64,000 nucleotides of DNA, taken from Stercorarius parasiticus. Taxonomy: Eukaryota > Chordata > Aves > Charadriiformes > Stercorariidae. This document shows, piece after piece, positions 11,346 to 23,600 of the stretch (the first letter of the stretch is position 1; the number at the start of each line of letters is the position of its first letter). The stretch is taken from NCBI GenBank assembly GCA_013396915.1, contig VWZL01001965.1, positions 186,001 through 250,000 of the forward strand. The letters are read 5' to 3'. Under the pieces are notes generated by a model. That model was not told the DNA's origin and did no database searches. It saw nothing but the letters and a program-made list of their open reading frames with translations. A program made the translations under genes and the position numbers.

Positions 11346-14300
11346 TCCCTACAATTTGCTGCTGCCTGTAAATGCCATCCCTATTGTTCTCTGCTTTCTA
11401 GGGCTCACAGGTTGTCTGTTCGGGCATTGTCCTTGTCATTCATTCAAATCTAATTGTTTATTCTAAGAAAAAAACACAAAATAAAATGTGAAGAGGATGT
11501 ATTGGAATGATTTTGTACAACAACGACGACAGTTGTAAATGAATTAAAGAGTAAGACTACATTTCACTGAGGTAACGCATCACTTAACAGAATATAACTA
11601 CTACGTTCTTGTAAAGAGCAGTGAAAATTTAACAAATGCATATGGATTTTCTCCAGAGCTTCAAGACTAAATGCTATCTCACAAATGCCAGACAACACTG
11701 CCCTTCTCAGGATTGGTTTTGAGGGAGTCATTTTGCCCAAAAAGGGGCCCATCAAACCAGTTCTGAGAAAACACATACAGTTGGAAAACCACTACACCTT
11801 CTCAGTGAGATTCTGTGATGACATTTCAAGGGGCTTAAGTCTGTAGTTGCGCTTCATTCAGCAAGCAGTAGATAGCAAGCACTGATTTGCTTGGGTATTT
11901 GTTGCACATTTTTCAAGCAGTTACAAAATGAACTGGTTCAGAAACAGTTTTCCTTGTCTACTCTTGGGGGTCTGCAATGCTGCATCTGGGTCATGAGCTG
12001 CTGAGTGTCTGGCAGAGGGAGGAAAATAGTGTGTCTGGGAATTTCAAGAATCCGCTGCAGAAATAATAATAAAAAAGTCTCCACACATATCTCTGATAAA
12101 ATTTCCTCTCCGAGCTGTTCCCTAATAGTCTAATATCCTTCTCTGCAAGAGGTTTTTGTTTACATTGCCAGCTGACGAATATAGTGCAAATGAAACAAAC
12201 TCCACATATGGCTTCAAGGGGGATTTTTTTCAGTACGTGAAAATGTAGTGAGATAGGGGAAGCAGGGACAGCAAAACTTCCCAGACCTGATTTCTATCCT
12301 AGGTTCTGCGGACAACTTACTTTCTGTTTGGCTCAGGACACTTCTGTTTCTCACCTTATCCAGCTTCGAAAGGGAAAATCCAAAGCCCTAAAGCCCAGAG
12401 ATACTTTGTGGGGCTTAGTGAATGTCAGTAAAATTTAGAGATACGAGAACAGTGTAAAGAAAGATCTTGCAGTTTGTAGGTGATGCACTCGAAAGCAGGG
12501 CCTGGGCACTGGCCCAGTGTCAGGAGGAAGCCAGCATGCCAACACATCCAGTCAATGCCACCATTTCAAAAGATAAACATTGCAAAAGCACGCACATGAA
12601 CATTAAGTTCATCTCCTTGGCTCACAGGTTATTGATTTGGAATACCCAGAAGGAAATCTGGCTGCTGCTGTCACTGGGATTTTTATTATTAATCTCAATA
12701 GCACCAAATTTCAGCTCAGCCTGAGTTTCTGAGACCTCCTTATGCTTCTAGTGCTGCTTCCTCCCTTCCCCTTCAGCCCCATATGCTGTTCAATTACAGT
12801 GGGTTAAGAAGTTGCCACGTGTCAGCTGAAACACAAGACCTGATTGCCCACACGGTCTTAGCCTGTGGCAAATATGAAGTAATCCAACTTAATCTTTTTT
12901 ATTAGTTGTAAAGCTATCTCCTTTTTCAAAATTTGCTACTTTTCTTCATTGCTTGCTCTAGTTTTCTGGGAAGATTGAGCTCAAAACATGATATATTTTT
13001 TTTAAATCATGTAAAAGACACAGCACAAGAAGAGCTCTTTGCTTCACAGGAGTTGTGGAAAACCATCTTCCATTTGCTGTGGAAATACCAAGGGTATTTT
13101 CCTGTCCCAGGTGCTAGGGAAGGGATGAAGCCAGAGAGTCAGTGTGCCCTTTTGCCTTCCTCTTCTTGGAGATGCTGCACTCCCCCCCAGAGCAACACAA
13201 AGATGCTTAACATGTTTTTTACTTTACTGACAGCCAAACCTCAATGACTTTGGAGCCCTTAGATCAGAGCAAGCACTCAGTAAAAGACAAAACAACTCAA
13301 TGACAGGTCCAGAGCAGAATTATGTGGTATTTGACATCTCAGCGACATCTTTGTAAAACACTGCCTGGTAAAATCTATTGGGGAACAATCTTCCAGATTA
13401 GCTGCTTTGACTCTGGGCTTCTAGTTCAAATACAAATATCAAATGTGTTTCAGACAATGTCAGCGGTAGTTAGAGAGATATTCTATGCACTGTACTCACT
13501 GTTTTTGGGTTATAGAGAAAAAAAAGGAGCAATTTGCATCAGGCAATCAGAATTAGGAGGCTTGAAAAGGTGCTGCACATGCAGACTTAACTCCTAGACT
13601 GAGCAGGTTCCACTATCCTTCATATAACCATTTCTAAAAAATGAAACAAGTCCCTGAATGTCTACACTGTAGACCGGTCAATGTCAGGATTGAGTTCAGT
13701 AGTTCTATTTACAGATGTAAACTTAAGCATCTCCAGTCCACAGCCTGTTCTGTCCCTTTGCTGTATCAAGCTGTACATTTCTCACCACCCGATTAAGTGA
13801 CTACATTTCTGCCGGAAACACAATTATGCCAATTAAACAAATTCTTTAGTTTCTATGTAAGGGAAGAATCAAAAGATCTTTAACTTATCCACGCAGATTG
13901 CACACCATGAATGGCTCTGCGATAACAAGCTCCCAGACTTTCATACCTTTCTGGTCACGAGAGATGCCCCAGTTACATTTAGTAGTGCTTGTAAGTGAAC
14001 ACATAGGTATTGATAGGGTCAGCAATTGCAGGAGTGGAGCTGCAAAAATATAGGTATCATGTAGTAGATCTTGGCACAAGGGGGACAACATGCATTGTAA
14101 AATTTTTTAACCGTTACAAACCACCTAAAGTGTCCACAACTGTTCTTCTGAACACTAGCAATATTTAAGGCAGTGCTCACAATTGTGGTCAGGAGCTCTG
14201 TCTCTCTTTTAGAGAGACATCTTTCCCTTATTTGCCTGTGAGTTTTAACACAGGTCTCCAAGAAAACCAAGATCCACTTTGGGTAGCAGAAGCAGCACTT

Positions 14301-17300
14301 CTGCCTCCAGCATGGCAAATCTCAGCTGCATCCCCCACCAGCAGCCCAAGCAGGCAGCAATTATGAGCCAGTCAAGTGTACGAAGGTGACCGTACCTGTC
14401 TGCAAATCCCACCAGCAATCACCTCATGGAACTGAAGAACAGCAGCTGGCAGAGGGGGGAAACTCTCCTGAGCTAGTCATGATATAAAGGACGGAGCTGA
14501 ATGATGAAAGGAACAAAGTCATTGAAGGGATTTGCTCCATGCAGTGGTGAAGCAGTTCAGCTGCTGTTCACTGTATTGGAAACAGCTGTCATAATATTAT
14601 GTTCACTTCAAGGGTACGTAATGATTAAAACATTTTTGGTAATTAGAAGATTCAGCTAGAGGCAGTAAACCAGGTGATCTACACCGCAATTAGGACTGAA
14701 AAAGGTAGTGTTCTCCTTTACTCCCTTTTATGTAACACAATGATCAGAAATGACTCAGTTCTTTGCTTTCACTACTAAACAGATTGTACAATAAACCTAC
14801 CTGGGTGCTGGCCGCAGCAAGGAAGGATGTAGGTGTTATTTTCAAAACTTAGATGAAGTGGGACAGAGTATCCTCAGCCAGTTTAAAACAGAGGTTTTAT
14901 TCTGCTGAAGGCAATAAAGCATTACCAATATTCCCCTGCTAAGGATTTGTCTCAGTGGGTGCAAGCTGCAAGTGAAATGTTGCTGGATTAGAAAAAGCAC
15001 ACACAGTGTCTTTGTGAAGATGCAGATGACTGCACAAGGTGAGGAGTAGTGAAGAATAAACCCTTAGTCTAAGGGATGTTTGAAAATACTGCTTTAATAC
15101 ATTTTATCTTTGTCCATCCTGATAGATGAAACTGAGCGCAAAATAATTTATCTATAGCCGTATTTTTACTGGTCTTAAATACAGATGTAAAACAAATTTT
15201 AAAACCCAGGGGAAGCAAAGCCTTTGAGACTCTGACCAATAACAAGGTTTAACTTAAAATCTCTTCCAAACTCCAATTTTTTAACCCCTTGATCTCAAAG
15301 TGATAGGACTATTATTGATAATAGAAATTGTAAAAAATATTCTCTTTATCCTAAAGTTGAATTATAGACTCCCTAGAAATTTAGCCTCAAGAAAAACTCA
15401 AATAGATGTATTAGATAATGACAAATACTTAATAGAAGAATGTTTTTTTTAAGAAAGTGTAGAAGTCATGTTTCCTTTTTTAAAAAAAGCTCAAGACACT
15501 GTCTTTATGGCAATGTTCTAGAGAATATGTTCCAAATGACACAGCTATAACTTGTCTTAATGGTTATCAGTATCAGAGTTATCATAGGTGCTTTACAACT
15601 AAACTGGGAAGACTTATTACCTAGGAATTGAAAGGACATGTTTAAGTCTGAATTCCTTACCTTTATGAAGTTGCATAGCAGCATGGTTATGAAATTGGGG
15701 GTGAATGACAAGCTGCAAGAGGTTGTCAACACCTGGGAAGATGGAATTCAAATTCAAAGTTATCTTCAGATATGAGTTTAAACTTAGCACAGAAATTCAA
15801 CAAAAACAAGTGCTCAATATTCAAGAAGTACTAAAGCACACGTGGAAATGGAGAAAACCTGTTTGGACTGAAAAAAGTAATATAGGGCTTATAAAGAATC
15901 CCAAACTGAACAGGAGTCAACAAAATGATGCTGTGGTAGAGAACGGAACCATCATTCTGAGATGCATAAATAAAAAATAATTAATGGACCCCTGTCAGTG
16001 CTGCAGAGGCCTCAGCTAGCATATGATGTGCTCTTTGGGGCGTTGTTATTATGAAAGCTGTAGACAAACTGGAGGGATTCTTGAGGAGATTGACAAATCT
16101 TATAAGCAGTTCAGTAGCCATAGCCTGTGAGAAAAAATGGAAAGGACCAGGTGTGTTTGACTCAGAAAGCAGATTTCTGAGGCTGGAGGGAAAGAAAAGT
16201 TTCTTTAAATCCATAAAGGTTGCTATAAAGATGTCTATGATTGATATGTTCCCTGTATCCACTTGAAAATGTATTTGTTATGGAGAAGAAAACCTGGAAG
16301 CAAACCCTTGCTGAAAAAAGATTTTTCATTCATTTGAATGTTTATATGCCAGAAAAGCGAAGTTAGAGCTGTTTGGGAAGCAGAGAAACATTCTTAAAGT
16401 TTTTAATTTACTTTCTTCTTATTCCTACTTATATCCCAGTGAGGACTTTCACTAAAAATCAAAACATGAAATAAAAAATTAACCCTCCCAAGCCTATCTA
16501 TCTCTATTAGAGCTATGTGAGTCAGAATAAAATCAGGCATGCTTTTGATGTCTGTAATACTAAAAAGAATAACCAGAAGTCAAACTTTTCACTGGTCAAA
16601 GGACTCCACAGTGTTGTCCTGTCACACTAAAAATTATAATTCCCCTCCAGTCTCATTGAAGCAGATAAAAATAGAAAGTGTGAGGGTACGAGGAGCATAA
16701 GGGGATCCAAATTTTACCCCTAGGTTTTGAAAAATAAACGAGAGAAGTAGCTCATTTCTATTATTAGCCGCTCAAGGCAGCCAAAGGCAAACTTTTAGTG
16801 AACTTTGTATCAGTGTTTTATAACTTACTTTGATTTCTGTTCCTTTTCCACAGTAGGACAAGAAAATGATAAGCTATAGCTACATCATCAAATCAAAAAT
16901 TTGTGAGGATACCTGTGACAAATTGCCATATATTTGGAGATATGCCATTTTTCTCACTCGGGCTTTTCAAACTTTCAAATACAGTTATATAATAAATAGA
17001 AAACAATTTCTCCAGCCCACTCTCCAAATATCTCGAGTCACACACAGATTTGGAGAAGGCAAACTTTACTCTTCCATCCAATTACACAAGTAATTGAGGC
17101 TTTGCTCTGGCACCTTCCCCACACTGGACGGCTCTGATGCTTGTCTGTGTAACTGCTTCAAATGAGCGTGGTTATGGGTGTGATGCAGGTTCGGATCCAC
17201 ACGTCAGCTGGGGAGCGGAGGGGCAGGGTCTACAGGGAGGAAACCTGTTTTGTAGCTCACACCGCTGAATTTCTCACCTCTTTTTTCCATCAGAGAGAAG

Positions 17301-17444
17301 GTACCACACTCTCCTGTTTTGTTACATCCTCTAGAAGAAAGGTAATAGCTTCCCAGGAAAAGTGTTTTCTTTCAACAAACTTGTATTTTCCAATGAAAAT
17401 GGTTTGTATGCAGGAGTTTCAATGCACTCTAATAATAACACTTA

Positions 17445-17675
17445 GACTGTAAATAGCACTTTTAATTTGTCAAAACACTGCACAAACATCAGCTAATTAC
17501 CTCACCACATGTCTTTAAGACAGGCAAGTACTGTCAGTTCTGTTTAATAGACAGCACAGCAGAAACATGAAATATGTTGCTTGCTGAAACCTACACAGTA
17601 AAATAGTGGAAGAACTGGGGTTACATATGAAGATTGCATGGTCCTTTACCCTTTGATTAATTCACTAGGCAGCAG
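17445..17675 (-). mobile_element. Ancient MIR-like SINE with L2-type tail, antisense
   Basis: This is the clearest SINE in the window. In antisense order the plus strand shows the LINE-type tail (agcacttttaatttgtc, cactgcacaaacatcagcta), then 'acctcaccaca', 'agacaggcaagtactgtcag', a block matching the 'cccattttacagatgaggaaactgag' region, then 'tgaaacctacacagtaaaat', 'agtggaagaactggggttac' and the tRNA-like 5' end 'ttaattcactaggc'. All segments of a nearly full-length element are present in order. It is heavily mutated, so it is old. The named class is established; the exact subfamily is not. Confidence 0.7.
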
Positions 17676-20600
17676 AGCTTCAAAGTGAGGCAGCCCTAGT
17701 GATAGCATTTAGGCTCAGTATTCAGTACTGTATTCTGCAATACAAGTCTTTACACTACTTATGCTGGGATCGCTGAGAACTATAAGGCCCCTCTGCCTGG
17801 AAAAGCAGGACATAGGAGTGGAGAGTCTGCCATAGAAAGAGCATGGGCAATGCCAGCACTTTGTGTTTTGGATTTAAGCAAAAGAAGTGACACTTCCTGA
17901 GAGCACTCCCCAAACGCTACGCAATCGGTGCATTGTGTGAGAAATTGTCGCTACACAGGTGGCAAAGAGAAGCTCTCCCACGTCCTATTGTGCACAGATG
18001 ATGTGTCAGTGTTTGAAGAAATTTTTTATAGATTGTATGACAAACCCGGAGCTTCCTCCAGCATCTGGGCTGAATTCCAGTTCTGCCATGGTCAAGAATT
18101 ATCTCTGACAGCCCCTGAACCACGATGCAGGCAGCGATTGGTGGATGAGTGCAAGAAATGCCCATTGTATAGTATATACCATAAGCCTCAGGTGTGCACA
18201 AGTATCTGCACAGGTGGGGACAAACAGTGAGCAGAAATTTCCCCTTTTCTGACATTCGTTTAAAGTAATACTGCTGTATGCTCAAGAGCAAAGATACATT
18301 AAACATCATCTTTAGTGATGATTTACTCATAATCACCAGCACTGTGAAGACCCTGATGGTTTTTCAAAGATTGTATGAAAACTGTCATTTCTGTTCAGCA
18401 GTAAATTCTGAAATGTCACTTTTACATAGGACAGAAATGTCACGCTCAGCTGAGGAGCATAGTCATTTATCCTGTCAGGACCAGACTCAGCTCTGGAAAG
18501 CCAGTGACTTCAGAGCAGCTCACCAGAAAGATTTCTGGAGAGTGTAAGCATAGGAGCAATGTGGCTACAGGTTCCTCAGATATGAGGAGAGGAACTAGCA
18601 GAGTCCTAAAGAAATATACAAAAATGAGTACACTTACAAAGGACAGGCTGCATTACCAATTTTCCCATCAAATATAGCAAATTTTTACTGTTACTTTATA
18701 TTTATATGGTTTGCTTAGCAGTTGTTTCTTCAGTAGAAAATAGTTTCAGTGCAGTATAATGGAGATGTGGGGTCCTTTTTGAAAATAGGCTTTACAGGTT
18801 TCTTTAAAGCTAGCGGGATTCTGGATTCACCTGATTTCCACTAGAAGTTTATTTTCTAGCAGGTTTCTTTTGATATAAAAGGCTTTGATCTCAACCCTAA
18901 AATAAATAGTCTTAGCAAAAATGGGTCAGCATTTCCTGACAGAGTGCTTTTTGTCAGAAAATGCTGATTTGATTCAATTAAAATCCTGTGTAGCAATGTG
19001 ACTATTTCAATGAAAGTGACCTCAGGAAAGGATTGCTCTGGTTGAAGATAATGTTTCTAGTGAAAAATCAAAGAGTGAGAGGCTTGAGATATAAATGCCA
19101 ACAGCCTACTATTTAGACCGTTCCCTTGAGTTTTGATGATTCATTTTCAAGACCTGCAATCCTCCCACCTCCAAGCAACTGACAAAACTACAGGACTACA
19201 GCACGCCCCTTTCAGTCTTTTTTGCTGAAGCAATTACATTTTTAAAAAGAATTTAACATTCATTGGTTTGGATAAAGACTGATTTTTTATCCAAGTGAAT
19301 GGGGCACTCAGGCTACTGGGGGTCTGGTTTCCTGAACCTGTTCTGTCTGACTCAGAGCAGTGAACTGAAAGTTTTCTTTTTAATTTTTTTTCAAAATTTA
19401 TTCAACACAGGAGAAAAAAAAATTAAAATATTCTGCCTACTGCCGGAAGTCAGATGGTCCCTTCATTCATTGTATGTGTTTGCATGCCAGCACTGGCAAG
19501 GAGAGCTGCACGCTGAGGGGAGGTGCAGCTCCCCTGATGCACCAGCCAGGAGAAGGAAGCATCTCGTTTCTGGATTCCATCTCTTTTTGATCTTCTCACA
19601 CTGAAATGCCTTGCTAGCCATATGCCTGTGAAGATACCACTGATTCGACATCACTGAGGAATGGCATCTGCACAGCTTACGAACTGCTAACAGCAGGAAC
19701 TATTAATGAAGCACTAGCAATGATGTAATTTATTTTGCGTGGTGTTAGTCAAGTGTCCCCCGCATAACATTAGTGGGCCAGAGAGTTGCTACTCCACGGC
19801 TGCACAGTTGAATTTAGCTCCTGAACAGAGTTGTTCTTGCTAGATCACCACTGGACTTCTGGGAGCCAAGGCACATCAGTGCATATATCTTCCTTCGTTA
19901 GGCAATTTTCCCTGCTCCTAGTATCACATGCCACAAAATCTTAGCAGCAGCTGTCAGTTATGAGATCAAAAGGTGGAGTATATATGGATATCACTTCTGC
20001 TGACTCCAGGAACTTCTACGCCATGTTAAGGCTTCTTTGAAGTTAATAATTTTGTAATGGAACAACCTCTAATGGCAGTGCCTAAATAATGGTACAAATG
20101 GCTGTACATTCTCTGGGAAAAGCTCGCATAGCATTCTCTCTTCCTCCTGCGGCCTTTTAAAAGACAGCTTGCTACACCATACTAACAGAAAACAGAATAA
20201 AGCCGCATTGCAAAAGACAGAGATGTGTCGTGGGTTTTTTTGGTACTGTCAGTAAATGATGTGACACCAGTCACAAACAGAAAACTGTGTCTCTGCAGGA
20301 TGCATTAGCACAATATCTGCTTGCTATCTGACTTCCTTGCCAGTCTGCTTGATGTGATGCAGGCTGGAGTCACATCTTTCGTGTGAAGGGAGAGAAGGGA
20401 AGAAGCCACAAGCATGGCAGGTCGTTTAACAGTTGAAGCCTTCCCTGCTAGGGTATGACTCCAGAACAACGCTCGCCCTTCTTAATTATTATCAGTTTGT
20501 GCGTAAGCTGTGCGTGGCAAAGAGAGGGTTATTGCCTCCTTCCCTGGAGAGAGGAGGCAGGATTGCTTATCATTTTGGCCCATAATATTCAGTGAAAAGT

Positions 20601-21524
20601 CCGAATTCATTGCAATGACGCCAGACCCTGATTGAAAAGAAAAGTCAATAGTTACTCAGTAACACTGGAAGTGCCCAGGGAGGAGGGAGGGAGAGACGCC
20701 ACACACATGCGTACTACAAAGAGAAAATGAATCAGAGTACAAAAATTGCTATTCATTTCAATATATCAAAAGCATATCTAGAGAGAGCTTGGGTCCACTG
20801 ACACCCAGGGATAAAAACACAGGGAATACTTTATCCTTGTTCCTCGCTGACAAAGGCAGGAAGCCCCGCAGAGCAGCACTACCTCTCAGTGCCAGGCACA
20901 GGCAAAACCGACTCTTGCCCTACTTGCAAATTCATCATAAGTTTTGAAGTTTTCCCCCAAGTCTCAAAGAAAAGCTTCGGAACCAGTGATGCAGAGTAAC
21001 ATTATTTATACTACATAACTACTTTTCCTGTTTTTCTCCCTGCGGCATAAATGTTGATGCTGAACCTTTGCTTTAAGAAGTATTGCCTGATTCAAATTTT
21101 AAATGTATGTTGGTCTTATCCTAAGTTCTGAGTAGATGTGGAAGTTCTAACAAAGTGCTATCCAATCTTTAAGATACTCTGACAGGTATATGGACCATTG
21201 GAGCCTGTCTGGGCATGAGATCCATGCTGCATCCCCAGAACTGATCCTGAATGTCAGCACTTTTTTACTACTCCCGGTCTGAAAAATGTCCTTGCCTTGA
21301 AACTTTTTCTTAAAAAATGTTTTAAAATGACTTGATGACTCCAAGGACAAGGAGACTGCACCTCCTTTTTTATTATTTATTTTTCTATCAATTTTTACCA
21401 CATTTCCTTAATTTATAGCACTATACGTGTGTTACACAGTTACAAACCTATATCATCTGACTTCTTTCAGCAGAGAGGCGTTAATGGCAATGTCAAGTTT
21501 TTCCAGAATATGTGCTTCTGTGGG
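17676..21524. other. Unassigned non-coding sequence
   Basis: Contains the overlapping frames at 17,917-18,342 (minus, 141 codons) and 17,928-18,230 (plus, 100 codons). They show no recognisable domain and are treated as chance ORFs. A possible regulatory stretch near 20,440-20,700 is listed separately. No transposon was recognised. Confidence 0.45.
20440..20700. promoter_or_regulatory. Candidate conserved non-coding element
   Basis: The stretch has a mixed composition unlike the surrounding mutated AT-rich DNA, with TTATCA/TTATCAT words (GATA- or homeodomain-like), 'aattattatcagtttgtgcg', 'cccataatattcag' and 'ttgcaatgacg'. It shows no repeat homology and no coding potential. The idea that it is a conserved enhancer is inference from sequence texture only. 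Confidence 0.2.
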
Positions 21525-21951
21525 TTTAATAGATGTCAGGGCCAGGAGAGCACATCACAATCTGCAAGTCTGACCTCCTCCTAACACAGGCCATTGGATT
21601 GCCCTTTATTAATTCCCACTTCACATCCACTAGCTGTCCTTGAGCTAGAATATCTCTTTGAGGAAAATATCAAATATTCCTATATATATTTTCAGTGATG
21701 CAGGATGTATTACCTGCCTGGAAACATTGCTACAGTGACTGAACGTTGTTAAAAATACCATTTTTGTTCTTGCCTGAATCTTCTCTGTTACACTGATGAA
21801 AAAGAAGATATTCATTGCTTTTGGATGGACTGTAAGAAAAAGAAATATTAATCAGAACCCCAAATTGCTACTAATTTTGATCTGCTCCCCAAGTATATAG
21901 ACTGTAAACAACTTGTCTGTAGCTGTTTTTTGGTGATCTAGATAGATTAAA

Positions 21952-21996
21952 CTCTCAAGACGTACTTGAGAGCATGTCTAACTCTAATGAGTTAGA
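21952..21996. repeat. Two adjacent perfect 8-bp hairpins
   Basis: Stem 1 is ctctcaag (21,952-21,959) with cttgagag (21,965-21,972) and a 5-nt loop. Stem 2 is tctaactc (21,977-21,984) with gagttaga (21,989-21,996) and a 4-nt loop. Four bases separate them. They lie in what would be the 3' region of the antisense CR1, but I know of no such paired stem in CR1. Confidence 0.75.
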
Positions 21997-22619
21997 CTCA
22001 TTAATTTTTCTGAATATTCTCTGAACCCTCTCCAGGCTCTTAAATTCTCATTTTAAAGGATGGGCCATAACAAGATGTGGTCCTCAATAGCAATCACTTC
22101 AGTGCTAATTGCAAGAGAGAATGTAAATTCTCCTATTCAGCACTTTGCAGTTGCACATTTAATGATGGTAACCATTTTGACCACTCTTGTTACATTGGGA
22201 GCATCATAACATACATCGGGAACATTCTCCATCATAAACTTCAAGTTGTTATCAGCATTTCCTACGATAAGATCTTCTAGTCTGCAGTTATGTCTTTATG
22301 TCTTGTATCCTTCTTTTATGAGAGGTATGATTTTATACTTGGGCATATTCTAAGACATGTTGCTTCTTTGCATTTTTTACCTCCTCATGATGAACTTTAT
22401 ATCTCAGTATTTTCTATCAGCGACTTCACTTGGGCATTATTTTACATTTCTTTCATCTAATATCACCTGAAAACTTTATTAACATAATTTACAGGTATCT
22501 TTCAAGATGATGGCAGAAGATTAATTTATTTTAATATGTGAAAAAATATTAAATGCACTCAGCTAAGAGTCAAGCCCTGTGGGATCGCAGTAGAGACAGC
22601 AGCTCAGCAAGATTTCCTG

Positions 22620-22662
22620 TTTCTAAGGATATTTTAGAACTCTATTTCTAAGGATATTTCAG
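22620..22662. repeat. Short tandem duplication, 25-bp period
   Basis: The word tttctaaggatatttyag occurs at 22,620-22,637 and 22,645-22,662 with one difference. It lies inside the antisense CR1 copy and so arose after that insertion, probably by local slippage. Confidence 0.7.
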
Positions 22663-23600
22663 CAGTTTTTGATTCATCTACAATCTAGCCTGTTGATTTT
22701 ATACTATTCCAATTGATTAATCAAGAAGTCATCAGAAAGCAAGTTAAATATTTTCCTTCTGCCTTAGTATGTTACATCAATATTTTTGCTTTTGCTGTCT
22801 AACTTTATAGTGCTGTCAAAACATATCCAGTCACTTTGATGAATCTTTTCTTCCGTAAACTCTTTAATTTCTTTATCAGCCAGGATCCCTTACTAGTCGT
22901 TCTACTATTTTGTCAATGATTTATACCAGTCTAATCAGACCTATAATTGCTCAGGTCACGCCATTTCTTTTTAAATGATTGCACAATGCTATCCCACTGC
23001 CAGACTGCTGAAACTACCTCTGTGCTGTAAGGCTTGCTGAAAACGCATGATGACAGTTCCTCAGTTCCTGGGTCAACACTGGGAACAACAGAAGTGATGT
23101 ACATGCACCAGCAAATGGGAGATACAGTAAAGTGCAGACACCTCTCTACAACTTTTTTACTCTTTTTTCTATCACTCTCTAATGCTTTCTCCTTATTGCC
23201 CTTTTGTCTCTTTTTTCTTTCTTTTGGTGAAACAACGGTACAATTTTCCTTTTCCAACCACCTTTTATCTGTTTTTACTTTCCCTTTTTTAATTAAGGAA
23301 AACAAAATCTTTTGGGGGTCCTTAATTCCCTTGGATTCTTTTCCTTTCTATTTGCTGATATCACTTCTCAATTCCTTCTATTCTGTTCCCTTCTTTGGTG
23401 GTTTCATGCAGAAAGTCTCTGTCTCCCAAAACTTTTTATTTTCTTCTTATCCATTCCATGCTTTGTTTCCTCTTGCAGTCATTCTTTGCCCTTCTAAATA
23501 AACAGCTTATTCTGAGGTTTCTGTGTGAGGCAAGTTAATTCAATTGTTAGCTCATTCTTTCCCTTCCTGATCATGTTGATTCTGAGCAGTACAGCTTCAT

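Larger units (their letters stand above)
8713..17439. other. Unassigned non-coding sequence with faint old repeats
   Basis: About 8.7 kb without a supportable gene. Two weak matches to an old archosaur/turtle-type interspersed repeat are listed separately (9,180-9,400 and 11,250-11,345). There is an A-rich tract at 10,740-10,762 and an AT-rich block at 15,280-15,490. Nothing else was recognised. Confidence 0.45.
21525..23600 (-). mobile_element. Ancient CR1-type LINE, about 2 kb, antisense and decayed
   Basis: On the minus strand the element reads from an RT-domain start to the 3' end. At 22,931-23,010 the frame ends V-V-S-A-V-W-Q...K-K-W-R-D-L-S-N-Y-R, the decayed RT block before N-Y-R-P. 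At 22,571-22,585 I-P-Q-G-L stands for the G-V-P-Q-G motif. At 22,459-22,482 L-I-K-F-S-G-D-I stands for L-I-K-F-A-D-D. Farther on, 'ctctgaaccctctcc' (22,020-22,034, plus strand) is the antisense of the usual post-RT block. The 3' end lies near 21,525, where the minus strand reads ctcctggccctgacatctat, typical of old CR1 3' termini. Many stops and indels mean it cannot code. The 5' limit is uncertain; similarity fades between 23,480 and 23,700. Confidence 0.8.

Noticed and set aside
17917..18342. 141-codon minus-strand ORF overlapping a 100-codon plus-strand ORF
   Set aside because: No recognisable domain, signal or compositional support. Overlapping open frames on both strands in a 400-bp stretch are expected by chance in 64 kb.
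23034..23501. 155-codon plus-strand ORF, the longest in the window
   Set aside because: It runs along the T-rich antisense of the decayed CR1. Its hydrophobic, S/F/L-rich content is a composition effect.
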